The notes under the pieces are model-generated. The model made no database searches. It saw only the letters and a program-made list of their open reading frames with translations, and had not been told where the DNA came from. This document shows, piece by piece, positions 18,468-26,409 of a DNA stretch of 56,530 nucleotides; within the stretch, counting starts at the first letter, position 1, and each line of letters opens with the position of its first letter. Position numbers and translations under genes: made by a program. The stretch comes from Sphingopyxis sp. UBA6723 (GTDB lineage Bacteria; Pseudomonadota; Alphaproteobacteria; Sphingomonadales; Sphingomonadaceae): NCBI RefSeq assembly GCF_002454115.1, contig NZ_DKIH01000006.1, positions 93,130-149,659 on the forward strand. The letters run 5' to 3'.

Positions 18468-19121
18468 ATGTCCTACACCCATGTGATTTTCGATTTCGGC
18501 GGCGTTATCACGTCGTCGCCGTTCGAGGCGTTCAACCGGCTGGAGGACGAACGCGGGCTGCCGCGCGATTTCGTGCGCCGCGTCAACGCCGCCGACCCCG
18601 ACCGCAACGCGTGGGCGAAGTTCGAGCGGGCCGAGATCGATGCCGCGGCGTTTGATGAACTGTTCGCCGCAGAAGCGCGCGCGCTCGGGCATGAACTGGA
18701 GGGCGAAGCGGTGCTCGCGGTGCTCGCCGGTGCGGTGCGCCCGGCGATGGTCGCGGCGCTCGACACGCTGAAAGCGCGGGGGTTCACCATCGGCTGCATC
18801 ACCAACAACGTGCCGTCAGGTCACGGCGCCGGCATGGCGCGCAGCTTCGCCAAGGCCGAAGAGGTCGCCGCGATCATGGCGCGCTTCGATCATGTCATCG
18901 AATCGAGCAAGGTCGGGGTCCGCAAGCCCGACCCGCGGATTTATGAGATGATGTGCGAAGCACTCGGGGTTGAACCCTCCGCCTGCATCTATCTCGACGA
19001 CCTTGGCATCAACTGCAAACCGGCCGCGCAGCTCGGGATGCACGCCATCAAGGTGACAAGCGGCGAACAGGCGCTTAAGGAGCTGTCGCAGATTCTGGAC
19101 CTGGAGCTCTCTCACCCATGA
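18468..19121 (+). CDS. HAD-IA family hydrolase
   Basis: A 217-aa haloacid dehalogenase-superfamily enzyme. Motif I is VIFDFGGVIT with nucleophile D9; the usual second Asp is replaced by G11, as in the epoxide-hydrolase N-domain/ACAD10-like subgroup. Motif II is ITNN, the motif III Lys is in VGVRKPDP, and motif IV is IYLDDLGIN. A helical cap lies between motifs I and II. The loss of the second Asp means phosphatase activity should not be assumed. The start is ATG 18468; the stop overlaps the CoA-transferase A gene by 4 bp. Confidence 0.85.
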   Translation: MSYTHVIFDFGGVITSSPFEAFNRLEDERGLPRDFVRRVNAADPDRNAWAKFERAEIDAAAFDELFAAEARALGHELEGEAVLAVLAGAVRPAMVAALDTLKARGFTIGCITNNVPSGHGAGMARSFAKAEEVAAIMARFDHVIESSKVGVRKPDPRIYEMMCEALGVEPSACIYLDDLGINCKPAAQLGMHAIKVTSGEQALKELSQILDLELSHP

Positions 19122-19825
19122 AAAAGATCTACCCCGACGCCGCTGCCGCTCTCGACGGCCTTCTCTTTGACGGCATGCACATTTGCGCGGGCGGCTTTGG
19201 TCTGTGCGGTATCCCCGAACGGCTGATCGACGCGATCCGCGATGCGGGGACCAAGGATCTGACGATCGCCAGCAATAATGCCGGGATCGACGGCGAAGGG
19301 CTCGGCAAGCTGCTTCGCACCCGTCAGGTCAAGAAGATGATCTCCTCCTACGTCGGTGAGAACAAGGAATTCGAGCGCCAATATCTGGCGGGCGAGCTGG
19401 AGGTCGAATTCTGTCCGCAGGGCACGCTCGCCGAACGCTGCCGCGCCGGTGGCGCGGGCATCCCCGGTTTCTACACCAAGACTGGCGTCGGCACTGCGGT
19501 CGCCGAGGGCAAGGAAGTCAAGAGCTTCGACGGGCAGGATTATATCCTCGAGCGCGGCATTTTCGCCGACCTCGCGATCATCAAGGGCTGGAAGGCCGAC
19601 GAGAGCGGCAACCTCATCTTCCGCAAGACCGCACGCAACTTCAACGCGCCGATGGCAACCGCGGCGAAGATCTGCGTCGCCGAGGTCGAGGAAATCGTCC
19701 CCGTCGGCAGCCTTGACCCCGACACCATCCACCTGCCCGGCATCTATGTGAAACGCATGATCATCGGCGCGCCCTATGACAAAAAGATCGAATTCCGCAC
19801 GACGCGTCCGCGCGAGGCGGTGTGA
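19118..19825 (+). CDS. scoA: 3-oxoacid CoA-transferase subunit A
   Basis: A 235-aa subunit A of succinyl-CoA:3-ketoacid CoA-transferase, which moves CoA between succinate and acetoacetate. It has DGMHICAGGFGLCGIPERLID, the glycine-rich family I loop, and SNNAGIDGEGLGKLL and GGAGIPGFYTKTGVGT further on. Subunit B is not adjacent: an acid-phosphatase gene lies between (19822-20703) and subunit B starts at 20705. All three are tightly coupled by overlap or 1-bp spacing, so they should be made from one mRNA. Confidence 0.92.
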   Translation: MKKIYPDAAAALDGLLFDGMHICAGGFGLCGIPERLIDAIRDAGTKDLTIASNNAGIDGEGLGKLLRTRQVKKMISSYVGENKEFERQYLAGELEVEFCPQGTLAERCRAGGAGIPGFYTKTGVGTAVAEGKEVKSFDGQDYILERGIFADLAIIKGWKADESGNLIFRKTARNFNAPMATAAKICVAEVEEIVPVGSLDPDTIHLPGIYVKRMIIGAPYDKKIEFRTTRPREAV

Positions 19826-20703
19826 TGCGCGCGCTTCCGCTCGTCGCTTCGCTGCTCCTTGCAGGCTGCGCAGCGGCTCCTGCTGAGGTCACAACGGCCC
19901 CTCCGCCGCCGTCTGCTGCAACTTCCACGCAAGCCGCCAAGCCGCCCGTCGCGCTGCAATATCTTTATGGTTCGGCCGAGGCCGCCATCGCCGTTCGCGC
20001 GACCAATGCGCGGATCGCCGACTACGGCCTCGCACGGATCAAGCAGCGCCCGACCGACAGCGTCATCCTCGCCACCGGTGCGACCATGACCGCGCCGCGC
20101 TTCGAAACCTGCGGCAACAAGCCCTTCGCCGCGGTGTTCGATGCCGACGAGACGTTGATCTGGAACCTCGGCCCGATGCGCTATTTCGCGGAAAAGGGCA
20201 GCGCCTTTGACCCCAAGATCTGGGACCAGTGGGAAAAGAGTGGCGCGGGCAAGGCGGTCGCCATGCCGGGTACCGCCGACATGCTCGGCAAACTGCGCGC
20301 CGCTGGCATCACGATCGTCGCGAATACCAACCGCACCGCCGCCAATGCCAAGGGCAGCGAAGACACGCTCCGCGCCGCAGGGCTTGGCGAATTCAAGCAT
20401 GGCGAGACCTTGTTCCTGATGGGCGACGATGCCACCGGGTCGAGCAAGGATATGCGCCGCGCCGCGATCGCGTCGAAATACTGCGTCATCCTGATGGCGG
20501 GCGACCAGCTCGGCGATTTCAGCCAGCAATTTAACGTCCGCGACCTGCCTGCCCCGCAGCGCGCCGCGCTGGCCGCCAGCCCCGCCGCCGCAGCGCTCTG
20601 GGACAAGGGCTGGTTCCTGTTCCCCAACTCTGTCTATGGCCCGTGGGAAAAACTGGGCTGGGACGAAACCTTCCCCTCCGACACCAAATGGGAGCCGAAA
20701 TAA
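19822..20703 (+). CDS. Acid phosphatase / 5'-nucleotidase lipoprotein (HAD-IIIB, e(P4)-like)
   Basis: A 292/293-aa lipoprotein. The N terminus carries a lipobox LLLAGCAA (Cys at residue 15 or 16 according to GTG 19822 or ATG 19825). The catalytic FDADETLIWNLG is the DxDxT motif of class B/C acid phosphatases, and VANTNRTAANAKGSEDTL and LLFLMGDDA-like blocks follow. Homologues dephosphorylate nucleotides or other small phosphates outside the cytoplasmic membrane. Its place between the two subunit genes of a cytosolic CoA-transferase is unusual. It overlaps scoA by 4 bp and ends 1 bp before scoB. Confidence 0.88.
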   Translation: MMRALPLVASLLLAGCAAAPAEVTTAPPPPSAATSTQAAKPPVALQYLYGSAEAAIAVRATNARIADYGLARIKQRPTDSVILATGATMTAPRFETCGNKPFAAVFDADETLIWNLGPMRYFAEKGSAFDPKIWDQWEKSGAGKAVAMPGTADMLGKLRAAGITIVANTNRTAANAKGSEDTLRAAGLGEFKHGETLFLMGDDATGSSKDMRRAAIASKYCVILMAGDQLGDFSQQFNVRDLPAPQRAALAASPAAAALWDKGWFLFPNSVYGPWEKLGWDETFPSDTKWEPK

Positions 20704-20704
20704 C

Positions 20705-21340
20705 ATGCCCTGGACCCGCGACGATATGGCGGCACGCGCCGCGCAGGAATTGCAGGACGGCTATTACGTCAACCTGGGGATCGGCATCCCGACTTTGGTT
20801 GCGAACCATATCCCCGCCGGGATGACGGTGACGCTCCAGTCGGAAAACGGCATGCTCGGCATCGGCCCATTCCCGTTCGAGGGCGAAGAGGACGCCGACC
20901 TGATCAACGCAGGCAAGCAGACGATCAGCGAAGTCGCCAATTCTGCCTATTTCTCATCGTCCGACAGCTTTGCCATGATCCGTGGCGGCCATATCGACCT
21001 CACCGTGCTCGGCGCGATGGAGATCGCCGAAAATGGCGACATCGCCAACTGGATGATCCCCGGCAAGATGATCAAGGGCATGGGCGGCGCGATGGACCTG
21101 GTCGCCGGGGTCAAGAAGATCATCGTCGTGATGGAGCATAATGCCAAGGACGGCAGCCCCAAGTTCATCCCTGAATGCACGTTGCCGCTGACGGGCAAGA
21201 ATGTCGTCGACATGATCATCACCGACCTCGCGGTTTTCCGGCGCGACGATCATGCCAGCCCGTTCCGGCTGGTCGAACTGGCACCGGGCGTGACCGCGGA
21301 AGAGGTTGCTGCGAAAACGACGGCAAGCTACCTATCCTGA
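20705..21340 (+). CDS. scoB: 3-oxoacid CoA-transferase subunit B
   Basis: A 211-aa subunit B that carries the catalytic glutamate, here in LQSENGMLGIGPFP. NLGIGIPTLVANHIP near the N terminus and GGHIDLTVLGAMEI are also conserved. It acts with ScoA in ketone-body or acetoacetate activation. The ATG at 20705 follows the phosphatase stop by 1 bp and has no ribosome site of its own beyond the end of that gene, so translation is likely coupled. A HEPN-domain gene starts immediately after its stop. Confidence 0.92.
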   Translation: MPWTRDDMAARAAQELQDGYYVNLGIGIPTLVANHIPAGMTVTLQSENGMLGIGPFPFEGEEDADLINAGKQTISEVANSAYFSSSDSFAMIRGGHIDLTVLGAMEIAENGDIANWMIPGKMIKGMGGAMDLVAGVKKIIVVMEHNAKDGSPKFIPECTLPLTGKNVVDMIITDLAVFRRDDHASPFRLVELAPGVTAEEVAAKTTASYLS

Positions 21341-21760
21341 ATGGATGACAAGCCACCGCCGCGGTCCCAGCTCCGCCTCGACAATTTCTCACGCGCCGTG
21401 GCGGGCCTGAAGGAAGCAGTTGATCTTCGCGAGACTCGGCCCCTGAGCGAACTGGAAAAGGCTGGCATGGTCCAGCGTTTCGAAATTGCGTGGGAATTGG
21501 GCTGGAAACTGCTGGCCGATCGGCTGGCGGAAGAACTGGCACCGCCAGAAGCGCTGACCCCGGCATCGACCATTCGCGCCGCGTATGCGGCCGGGATGAT
21601 TGCTGCCGCCGACGACTGGCTCGCCATGGGCAAACTGCGCAACCAATTGTCGCATACCTACAATGAACCGATCCGCGATCAGGGTTTAAAGCTGATCGCC
21701 GAGCAATTCCTTGCCACATTGACTGCCCTGGAACGGGATGCTGATGCGCGTCCAGCATGA
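21341..21760 (+). CDS. HEPN-domain toxin of a HEPN/MNT pair (HI0074/HepT-like)
   Basis: A 139-aa all-helical protein of the 'nucleotidyltransferase substrate-binding' HI0074 family. It has the HEPN ribonuclease motif RX4HXY as R100-NQLS-H105-T-Y107. In the studied HepT/MntA system the Tyr of this motif is AMPylated by the partner nucleotidyltransferase, which silences the toxin. The whole motif is kept here, so an active toxin is plausible. The start codon follows the scoB stop with no gap. It overlaps the MNT gene by 23 bp. Confidence 0.85.
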   Translation: MDDKPPPRSQLRLDNFSRAVAGLKEAVDLRETRPLSELEKAGMVQRFEIAWELGWKLLADRLAEELAPPEALTPASTIRAAYAAGMIAAADDWLAMGKLRNQLSHTYNEPIRDQGLKLIAEQFLATLTALERDADARPA

Positions 21761-22085
21761 CGCCATCGGTCTGTCGGTCGATGACATCCGCATCGCCGCA
21801 GATATTCTGTCGCACTACGCCGATCAGATCGACGAGGTGAACCTCTATGGCTCGCGCGCCGCGCGCACGGCGCGGCCGGGCTCCGATCTCGACCTTCTCC
21901 TGAGCGGGACGATCGATTTTCGTGCCATGCTCAATCTCGGCGTCGCGTTTGAAGAAAGCGACCTTTCGGTGGCCGTCGATCTGAAACACGAGCGGGATCT
22001 GACCGACGCGCGGGTTCGCGACGAAATTCTGAAACGGTGCCAGCTGCTTTTTACCCGCGACGACCTGTTGAAACTCGACCAATGA
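21738..22085 (+). CDS. MNT nucleotidyltransferase antitoxin (MntA-like)
   Basis: A 115-aa minimal nucleotidyltransferase. The active site is GSX10DXD: G38-S39 and D50-x-D52 in LYGSRAARTARPGSDLDLLL. A third acidic residue is in VAVDLKHE. It is expected to AMPylate the HEPN partner and so act as antitoxin. Start choice is between ATG 21738 and 21744; both lie inside the end of the HEPN gene. No dedicated operator was seen, in contrast to the other two toxin-antitoxin loci in the window. Confidence 0.87.
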   Translation: MLMRVQHDAIGLSVDDIRIAADILSHYADQIDEVNLYGSRAARTARPGSDLDLLLSGTIDFRAMLNLGVAFEESDLSVAVDLKHERDLTDARVRDEILKRCQLLFTRDDLLKLDQ

Positions 22086-22112
22086 TCCGGCAGCGCACCG
22101 GGGCGAGCGCGC

Positions 22113-22562
22113 TTGCCTGACGTTGCCGCCAACCCCGGTTCGACCTGGCTGATGATCGGCGGCGCGCTGTCGGCCGTCGCGGCATTGCTCCATATCGCGT
22201 GCATTTTTGGCGGCCCCGACTGGTATCGCTTTTTTGGCGCGGGCGAAGGCATGGCGCGGGCGGCGGCGCGTGGAGACTGGACCCCGACGCTGATCACACT
22301 GGCGATCAGCGCGGTGCTGACGGTCTGGGCCGCCTACGCCTTTTCGGGCGCCGGCACATTGCCACGCCTGCCTTTGCTGCGCGCCGGGCTGGTGACGATC
22401 ACCGCCATCTATCTGCTGCGCGCGCTGATCTTTGTGCCGCTCCATCTGTGGCGGCCGCAGCACAGCGACAGCTTTGCGATCTGGTCGTCGCTGATCGTTC
22501 TCCTTTATGGTACGGTTTATGCCGTCGGTACGGTCAAAGCCTGGCGTTATCTGACGAGCTGA
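22113..22562 (+). CDS. Conserved hypothetical membrane protein, 149 aa
   Basis: An integral membrane protein with four hydrophobic segments (about residues 13-32, 58-77, 88-108 and 122-142). The blocks FGGPDWYRFFGAGEGMARAAARG and RALIFVPLHLWRP look family-specific. It belongs to a widespread group of uncharacterised proteobacterial proteins; no function can be given. The start is a TTG at 22113; ATG 22152 would cut into the first membrane segment. It lies 27 bp after the MNT gene. Confidence 0.7.
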   Translation: MPDVAANPGSTWLMIGGALSAVAALLHIACIFGGPDWYRFFGAGEGMARAAARGDWTPTLITLAISAVLTVWAAYAFSGAGTLPRLPLLRAGLVTITAIYLLRALIFVPLHLWRPQHSDSFAIWSSLIVLLYGTVYAVGTVKAWRYLTS

Positions 22563-22614
22563 GTCCCTGCGGGGGTGACGGCATGGAACGCGACCGCTAA
22601 GACAGCGATCAATC

Positions 22615-23922
22615 ATGAGGTCGCAGCCCCACCCCACTTCAATCGCGCGCGTTGTCCTTATCCTGGTCGCGATCGTCGCGTTGGGATTTTCGGGCTGGTT
22701 TGGCATTCATGCCCTTGGCGGGAACCAGCCGCTCGCCAGTGTCCCGATCCCGATCATGGCGCCGGAAAATCTTCCCGACACCCCCGCGCAGTGGCGCGGG
22801 CGGATCGACTATCGCGACCTCGACCGGCAATTGGCCGCGCTGTCGCAGCGCCCCGAAATGGCGGGGCTGGCGGTGGCGGTGGTCGAGGACGGCGAGTTGC
22901 GTTTCGTGCGTGCTTACGGCGTCTCCGACGCATCGACCGGCACGCCGGTCACGGCGCGGACGATGTTCCGCTGGGCCTCGGTTTCCAAAACCACGACGGG
23001 CGTCATGGCGGCGGCGCTCGCCAAGGACGGCACCCTCGACCTCGACCGCCCCGTCGCGGACTGGTCCACATCGCTACGCCTGCCGCGCGGCGCGGAGACG
23101 CAGGTGACCCTCGACGATCTGCTCGCCCAGCGCACCGGCCTCACCAAAAACGCCTATGACGAAAAGCTGGAAGAGGGGCAGAATCCGGCGCTGATCCGCA
23201 CCGGCCTTGCCGCTGCGCCGCTGCAATGCGACCCCGGCACCTGTCACACCTATCAGAATATCGCTTTCGATGCGGCGACCGAGATTTTGACCGCGGCCGC
23301 TGACAAGCCCTTTTCCAGCGCCGTCGAAGATCGCTTTTTCCTGCCGCTCGGCATGGTCAGCGCCGGTTTCGGGATGGAGCGGCTGACGGGCGCCAAGGAT
23401 TGGGCCAAACCGCACCGCGGGCATCAGACGCTGCCGGTCAAAGAGGCCTATTGGCGCGTTCCCGCCGCGGCCGGGGTCGAGAGCGATATCGTCGATTTCG
23501 CCAAATGGATGCAGGCGATGATGGGCGCGCGCCCCGATGTCCTGCCGCAAGCGGTGTTGCAGCTCGCCCACCGCCCCCGCGTCGGCACTGCGAAACTCTA
23601 TGGCGGCACCTTGCGGCAGTCGATGGGCGATGCATCCTATGGCCTTGGCTGGCGCAGCTTTACCTATGGCGGCCACCGCCTCGAAGGTCATTCGGGCGCG
23701 GTTTCGGGCTATCGTGCGACGATGATTTTCGAACCCGCGACGCGGACGGGCGTCGTCGCGATGTGGAACAGCGACTGGGGCTTTCCCTTCCGCATCCCCT
23801 TCACGGTGATCGACAGCTATCACAAGCGCGACGACGCCGGCTGGCTGGACCTCAGCGAGCTGCCGCCCGCGCGCGGAGTGGCCGCAGCACCGATCCCGGT
23901 TGCCGCTGCACCGAAAGGCTGA
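22615..23922 (+). CDS. Beta-lactamase-fold serine hydrolase (class C/PBP-like)
   Basis: A 435-aa protein anchored or exported by an N-terminal hydrophobic segment (residues 11-31). The serine beta-lactamase motifs are visible: SxxK as S122-V-S-K125 in FRWASVSKTTTG, YxN as Tyr-Gln-Asn in CHTYQNIAFD, and HSG in EGHSGAVSGY. Members include esterases, D-aminopeptidases and PBP-like enzymes, so resistance should not be inferred. It would act in the periplasm. It is followed by a separate epimerase gene with its own ribosome site. Confidence 0.88.
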   Translation: MRSQPHPTSIARVVLILVAIVALGFSGWFGIHALGGNQPLASVPIPIMAPENLPDTPAQWRGRIDYRDLDRQLAALSQRPEMAGLAVAVVEDGELRFVRAYGVSDASTGTPVTARTMFRWASVSKTTTGVMAAALAKDGTLDLDRPVADWSTSLRLPRGAETQVTLDDLLAQRTGLTKNAYDEKLEEGQNPALIRTGLAAAPLQCDPGTCHTYQNIAFDAATEILTAAADKPFSSAVEDRFFLPLGMVSAGFGMERLTGAKDWAKPHRGHQTLPVKEAYWRVPAAAGVESDIVDFAKWMQAMMGARPDVLPQAVLQLAHRPRVGTAKLYGGTLRQSMGDASYGLGWRSFTYGGHRLEGHSGAVSGYRATMIFEPATRTGVVAMWNSDWGFPFRIPFTVIDSYHKRDDAGWLDLSELPPARGVAAAPIPVAAAPKG

Positions 23923-23996
23923 AGCGCGCGACGTGGTTGCGGACCGGACCGCTGCTTGGGTAAGGCGCGCGTACAGGAGCCAGAGGAGAATCATCG

Positions 23997-24974
23997 ATGC
24001 GCGTGCTGCTGACCGGTTCATCGGGCTGGCTCGGGCGCTATCTTGCGCCGTTGCTCAGCCAGGGTGGGCATGACGTTACCGGCATCGATGTTGTACCCGG
24101 CACCCACACGCAGGTGATCGGCACAGTCGCCGACCGCGCGCTGATCGACCGCACAATGGCGGAGCATGGCATCGAAGCGATCATCCACAGCGGCGCGCTG
24201 CACAAACCCGACATCGTCCGTTATCCGCGGCAGGCGTTCATCGACGTCAATGTCAGTGGCACGCTGAACCTGATCGAGGCGGCGGTCGCGGCGGGCAATG
24301 ATCGCTTCCTGTTCACCTCGACCACCTCGCTGATGGTGCGCGCCGACGTCCGGGCCGGCGCAGGCGACACCGGTGCCTGGTGGATGGACGAGGATTTCGG
24401 TCCGCTGGAGCCGCGCAACATCTATGGCATCACCAAATTCGCCGCCGAGCAGGCGTGCCGCCTCGTCCACCGCGAGCATGGCATATCGGTCGCAATCCTG
24501 CGCACCGGGCGTTTCTTTCCCGAGGATGACGACACTCATGCGGTGCCGAGCGGTCCGAACCTCAAGGCAAACGAGATGCTCCACCGCCGTCTGACCGTCG
24601 AGGACGCAGCGGCGGCGCATCTTGCCGCGCTGGAGGCGGCGCCGACGATCGGCTGCGATACCTTCATCCTCTCGGCGCCGCCGCCCTTTGCGCGCGACGA
24701 TGCCGAGGAGCTTGCCCGCGACGCCCGCGCGGTCATCGCGCGCACCCACCCCGATGCCGCGGAACTCTATGCAGCGGCGGGCTGGGTGCTGCCCGAAACG
24801 ATCGACCGCGTTTACGACCCGGCGCACGCCGAGCGCCGCTTCGGCTGGCGCGCCCGCAGCGACTTCGCCAGCGTGCTGGCTGCGCTCCGCGAAGGCAGCG
24901 CGCTGCCCTTCGCGCACGACCCCGGCTACACCTCCCCCATCGTCGCACAGGAGCGCGAAGCATGTACGAGCTGA
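23997..24974 (+). CDS. NAD(P)-dependent epimerase/dehydratase family protein
   Basis: A 325-aa extended short-chain dehydrogenase. The cofactor site is LLTGSSGWLGRYL; the catalytic Tyr-x3-Lys is IYGITKFAAE. The C-terminal substrate region has no diagnostic motif, so sugar-nucleotide epimerase, reductase or dehydratase are all possible. AGAGGAGAATCATCG gives a good ribosome site for ATG 23997. It overlaps the glutathione S-transferase gene by 13 bp and is likely co-translated with it. Confidence 0.85.
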   Translation: MRVLLTGSSGWLGRYLAPLLSQGGHDVTGIDVVPGTHTQVIGTVADRALIDRTMAEHGIEAIIHSGALHKPDIVRYPRQAFIDVNVSGTLNLIEAAVAAGNDRFLFTSTTSLMVRADVRAGAGDTGAWWMDEDFGPLEPRNIYGITKFAAEQACRLVHREHGISVAILRTGRFFPEDDDTHAVPSGPNLKANEMLHRRLTVEDAAAAHLAALEAAPTIGCDTFILSAPPPFARDDAEELARDARAVIARTHPDAAELYAAAGWVLPETIDRVYDPAHAERRFGWRARSDFASVLAALREGSALPFAHDPGYTSPIVAQEREACTS

Positions 24975-25642
24975 TCACCGCCAATCGCAATTACTCCAGC
25001 TGGTCGCTGCGTCCATGGGTGCTGATGACCGCGCTCTGCATCGCGTTTCGCGACCGCATCGAACCCTTTACCAAGCCCGCCAATTACGACGATTTCCGGC
25101 GCTTCTCGCCGACCGGGCAGGTTCCCGCGCTGCTCCATGAGGGGCGCACGATCTACGACTCGCTCGGCATCACCCTCTATCTCGCCGACCGGCACGAGGG
25201 CGTATGGCCGACCGACCCCGACGCGCGCGCGTGGGCGCAATGCGCGGCGGCCGAAATGCACAGCGGCTTTTCGGCGCTACGCAATGATTGCACGATGAAT
25301 GTCGGGGTACGCGTGACGCCCAAACCGATGTCGGACGCGCTACAGGCCAACATCGCGCGGATCCGCGAATTGTTCGAGGAGGGGCTGGCGAAATTCGGCG
25401 GCCCGTGGCTCGCGGGCGCCGATTTTACCGCGGTCGACGCCTTTTTTGCCCCGGTGGCGTTCCGCATCCGCACCTATGGCCTCGACGTCGGCGCCGGGCA
25501 GGCGTGGGTCGACCACATCCTCGCTCACCCCGCGATGCTCGAGTGGGAACGGCAAGCGCTTGCCGAGAGCTGGCGCGAAGTCGGGCATGAGGAAGAATTG
25601 CGCGCGTGCGGGGCGATTGCCGCGGATTACCGGACGGCGTGA
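24962..25642 (+). CDS. Glutathione S-transferase family protein
   Basis: A 226-aa GST. The N-terminal thioredoxin-fold half has NRNYSSWSLRPWVLM, with a Ser in the catalytic position, and the cis-Pro segment SPTGQVPALLHEG followed by IYDSLGITLYL. The C-terminal helical half includes LAGADFTAVDAFFAPVAFR, the N-capping box of the family. Substrate unknown. The start overlaps the epimerase gene; the 3' end converges with crtZ with a gap of about 20 bp. Confidence 0.88.
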   Translation: MYELITANRNYSSWSLRPWVLMTALCIAFRDRIEPFTKPANYDDFRRFSPTGQVPALLHEGRTIYDSLGITLYLADRHEGVWPTDPDARAWAQCAAAEMHSGFSALRNDCTMNVGVRVTPKPMSDALQANIARIRELFEEGLAKFGGPWLAGADFTAVDAFFAPVAFRIRTYGLDVGAGQAWVDHILAHPAMLEWERQALAESWREVGHEEELRACGAIAADYRTA

Positions 25643-25664
25643 AACGCCTTTGCGGGGGCGACGA

Positions 25665-26183
25665 TCAATCGACCAACGCCTCGCGCACCACCGCAATCCC
25701 CGCTTCGCGCTGCGCCTTCAACTCGGCCTTCAGCTTCGCCGGATCGCGGGCAAAGACGAAGCCAAAGCTGACCCCGCCCTCCTTGCCGATCGTCGCATGA
25801 TGCAGCTTGTGCGCCTGCACCAGTCGCTTGGCATAGCCGCGCCGCGGTACCCAGCGGAAATAGCGCTGATGGACCAGCCCGTCATGCACGACGGTATAGA
25901 TGATGCCGTAAAACAGCACCCCCAGCCCGATCCACGTCCCCGGCGCCCACGCGCTGGCGCCCATGATCATCGGACTGCCGACGGCAAACATCGAAATGCT
26001 GAGCGCCGCGCCGAACAGGCCGAACAGGTCGTTCTTTTCCAGCATCTTGTCGTGCGGCTCATGATGGTCGCGGTGCCATGCCCAGCCGAAGCCGTGCATG
26101 ATATATTTGTGGCTTGCCCAGGCGACGATCTCCATCGCGATGACGGTTGCGACGATAAGCGCGATGATGGCGGGGAGCGACAT
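25665..26183 (-). CDS. crtZ: Beta-carotene hydroxylase (CrtZ type)
   Basis: A 172-aa di-iron membrane hydroxylase that adds 3-hydroxyl groups to the beta-rings of beta-carotene, giving zeaxanthin. Four histidine clusters are present: HKYIMHG, HRDHHEPH, HDGLVHQRYF and HKLHHA. The hydrophobic segments at residues 3-20, 58-80 and 85-105 fit a CrtZ. It is alone, with no crtB, crtI or crtY in the window. Yellow sphingomonads commonly make hydroxylated nostoxanthin-type pigments, which agrees with the proposed lineage. Confidence 0.9.
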   Translation of the reverse strand: MSLPAIIALIVATVIAMEIVAWASHKYIMHGFGWAWHRDHHEPHDKMLEKNDLFGLFGAALSISMFAVGSPMIMGASAWAPGTWIGLGVLFYGIIYTVVHDGLVHQRYFRWVPRRGYAKRLVQAHKLHHATIGKEGGVSFGFVFARDPAKLKAELKAQREAGIAVVREALVD

Positions 26184-26229
26184 GAGGCGAATATAGTCGC
26201 ACGCCGCCGGTCACGCTACTCTCTTCCCT

Positions 26230-26305
26230 GTCATCCCGGCGCAGGCCGGGATCTCGCCGGTGGAGTCGCCCGCGAGGGAGAGATCCCGGCCTTCGCCGGG
26301 ATGAC
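26230..26305. repeat. Inverted hairpin doublet, family B (ATCCCGGC variant)
   Basis: Arms 26230-26255 and 26280-26305 are 26-bp inverted copies of GTCATCCCGGCG.AGGCCGGG with one mismatch; the spacer is 24 bp. It lies in the divergent gap between crtZ and leuC and so upstream of both genes. A sister doublet with the same core is at 44318-44393. Confidence 0.85.
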
Positions 26306-26409
26306 GACATTAAGTGTGGCCGGGGCTAGACGGCGAACCTCACGACCGAAAATTGCGTTTCTTATCGCCACCAGCTTGCAAAGTTGTGCCGCTGATCTAA
26401 GGCAACGCC

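Noticed and set aside
18468..19121. Broken HAD hydrolase because of the missing second Asp
   Set aside because: The F-D-F-G-G form is normal in one HAD subgroup, and all other motifs are intact, so it is not a pseudogene.
21219..22706. 495-codon frame opposite scoB, HEPN and MNT genes
   Set aside because: Antisense to three recognised genes and without family features.
22615..23922. Calling the serine hydrolase an antibiotic-resistance beta-lactamase
   Set aside because: The SxxK/YxN/HSG set is shared by many esterases and peptidases; no feature specific to AmpC is seen.
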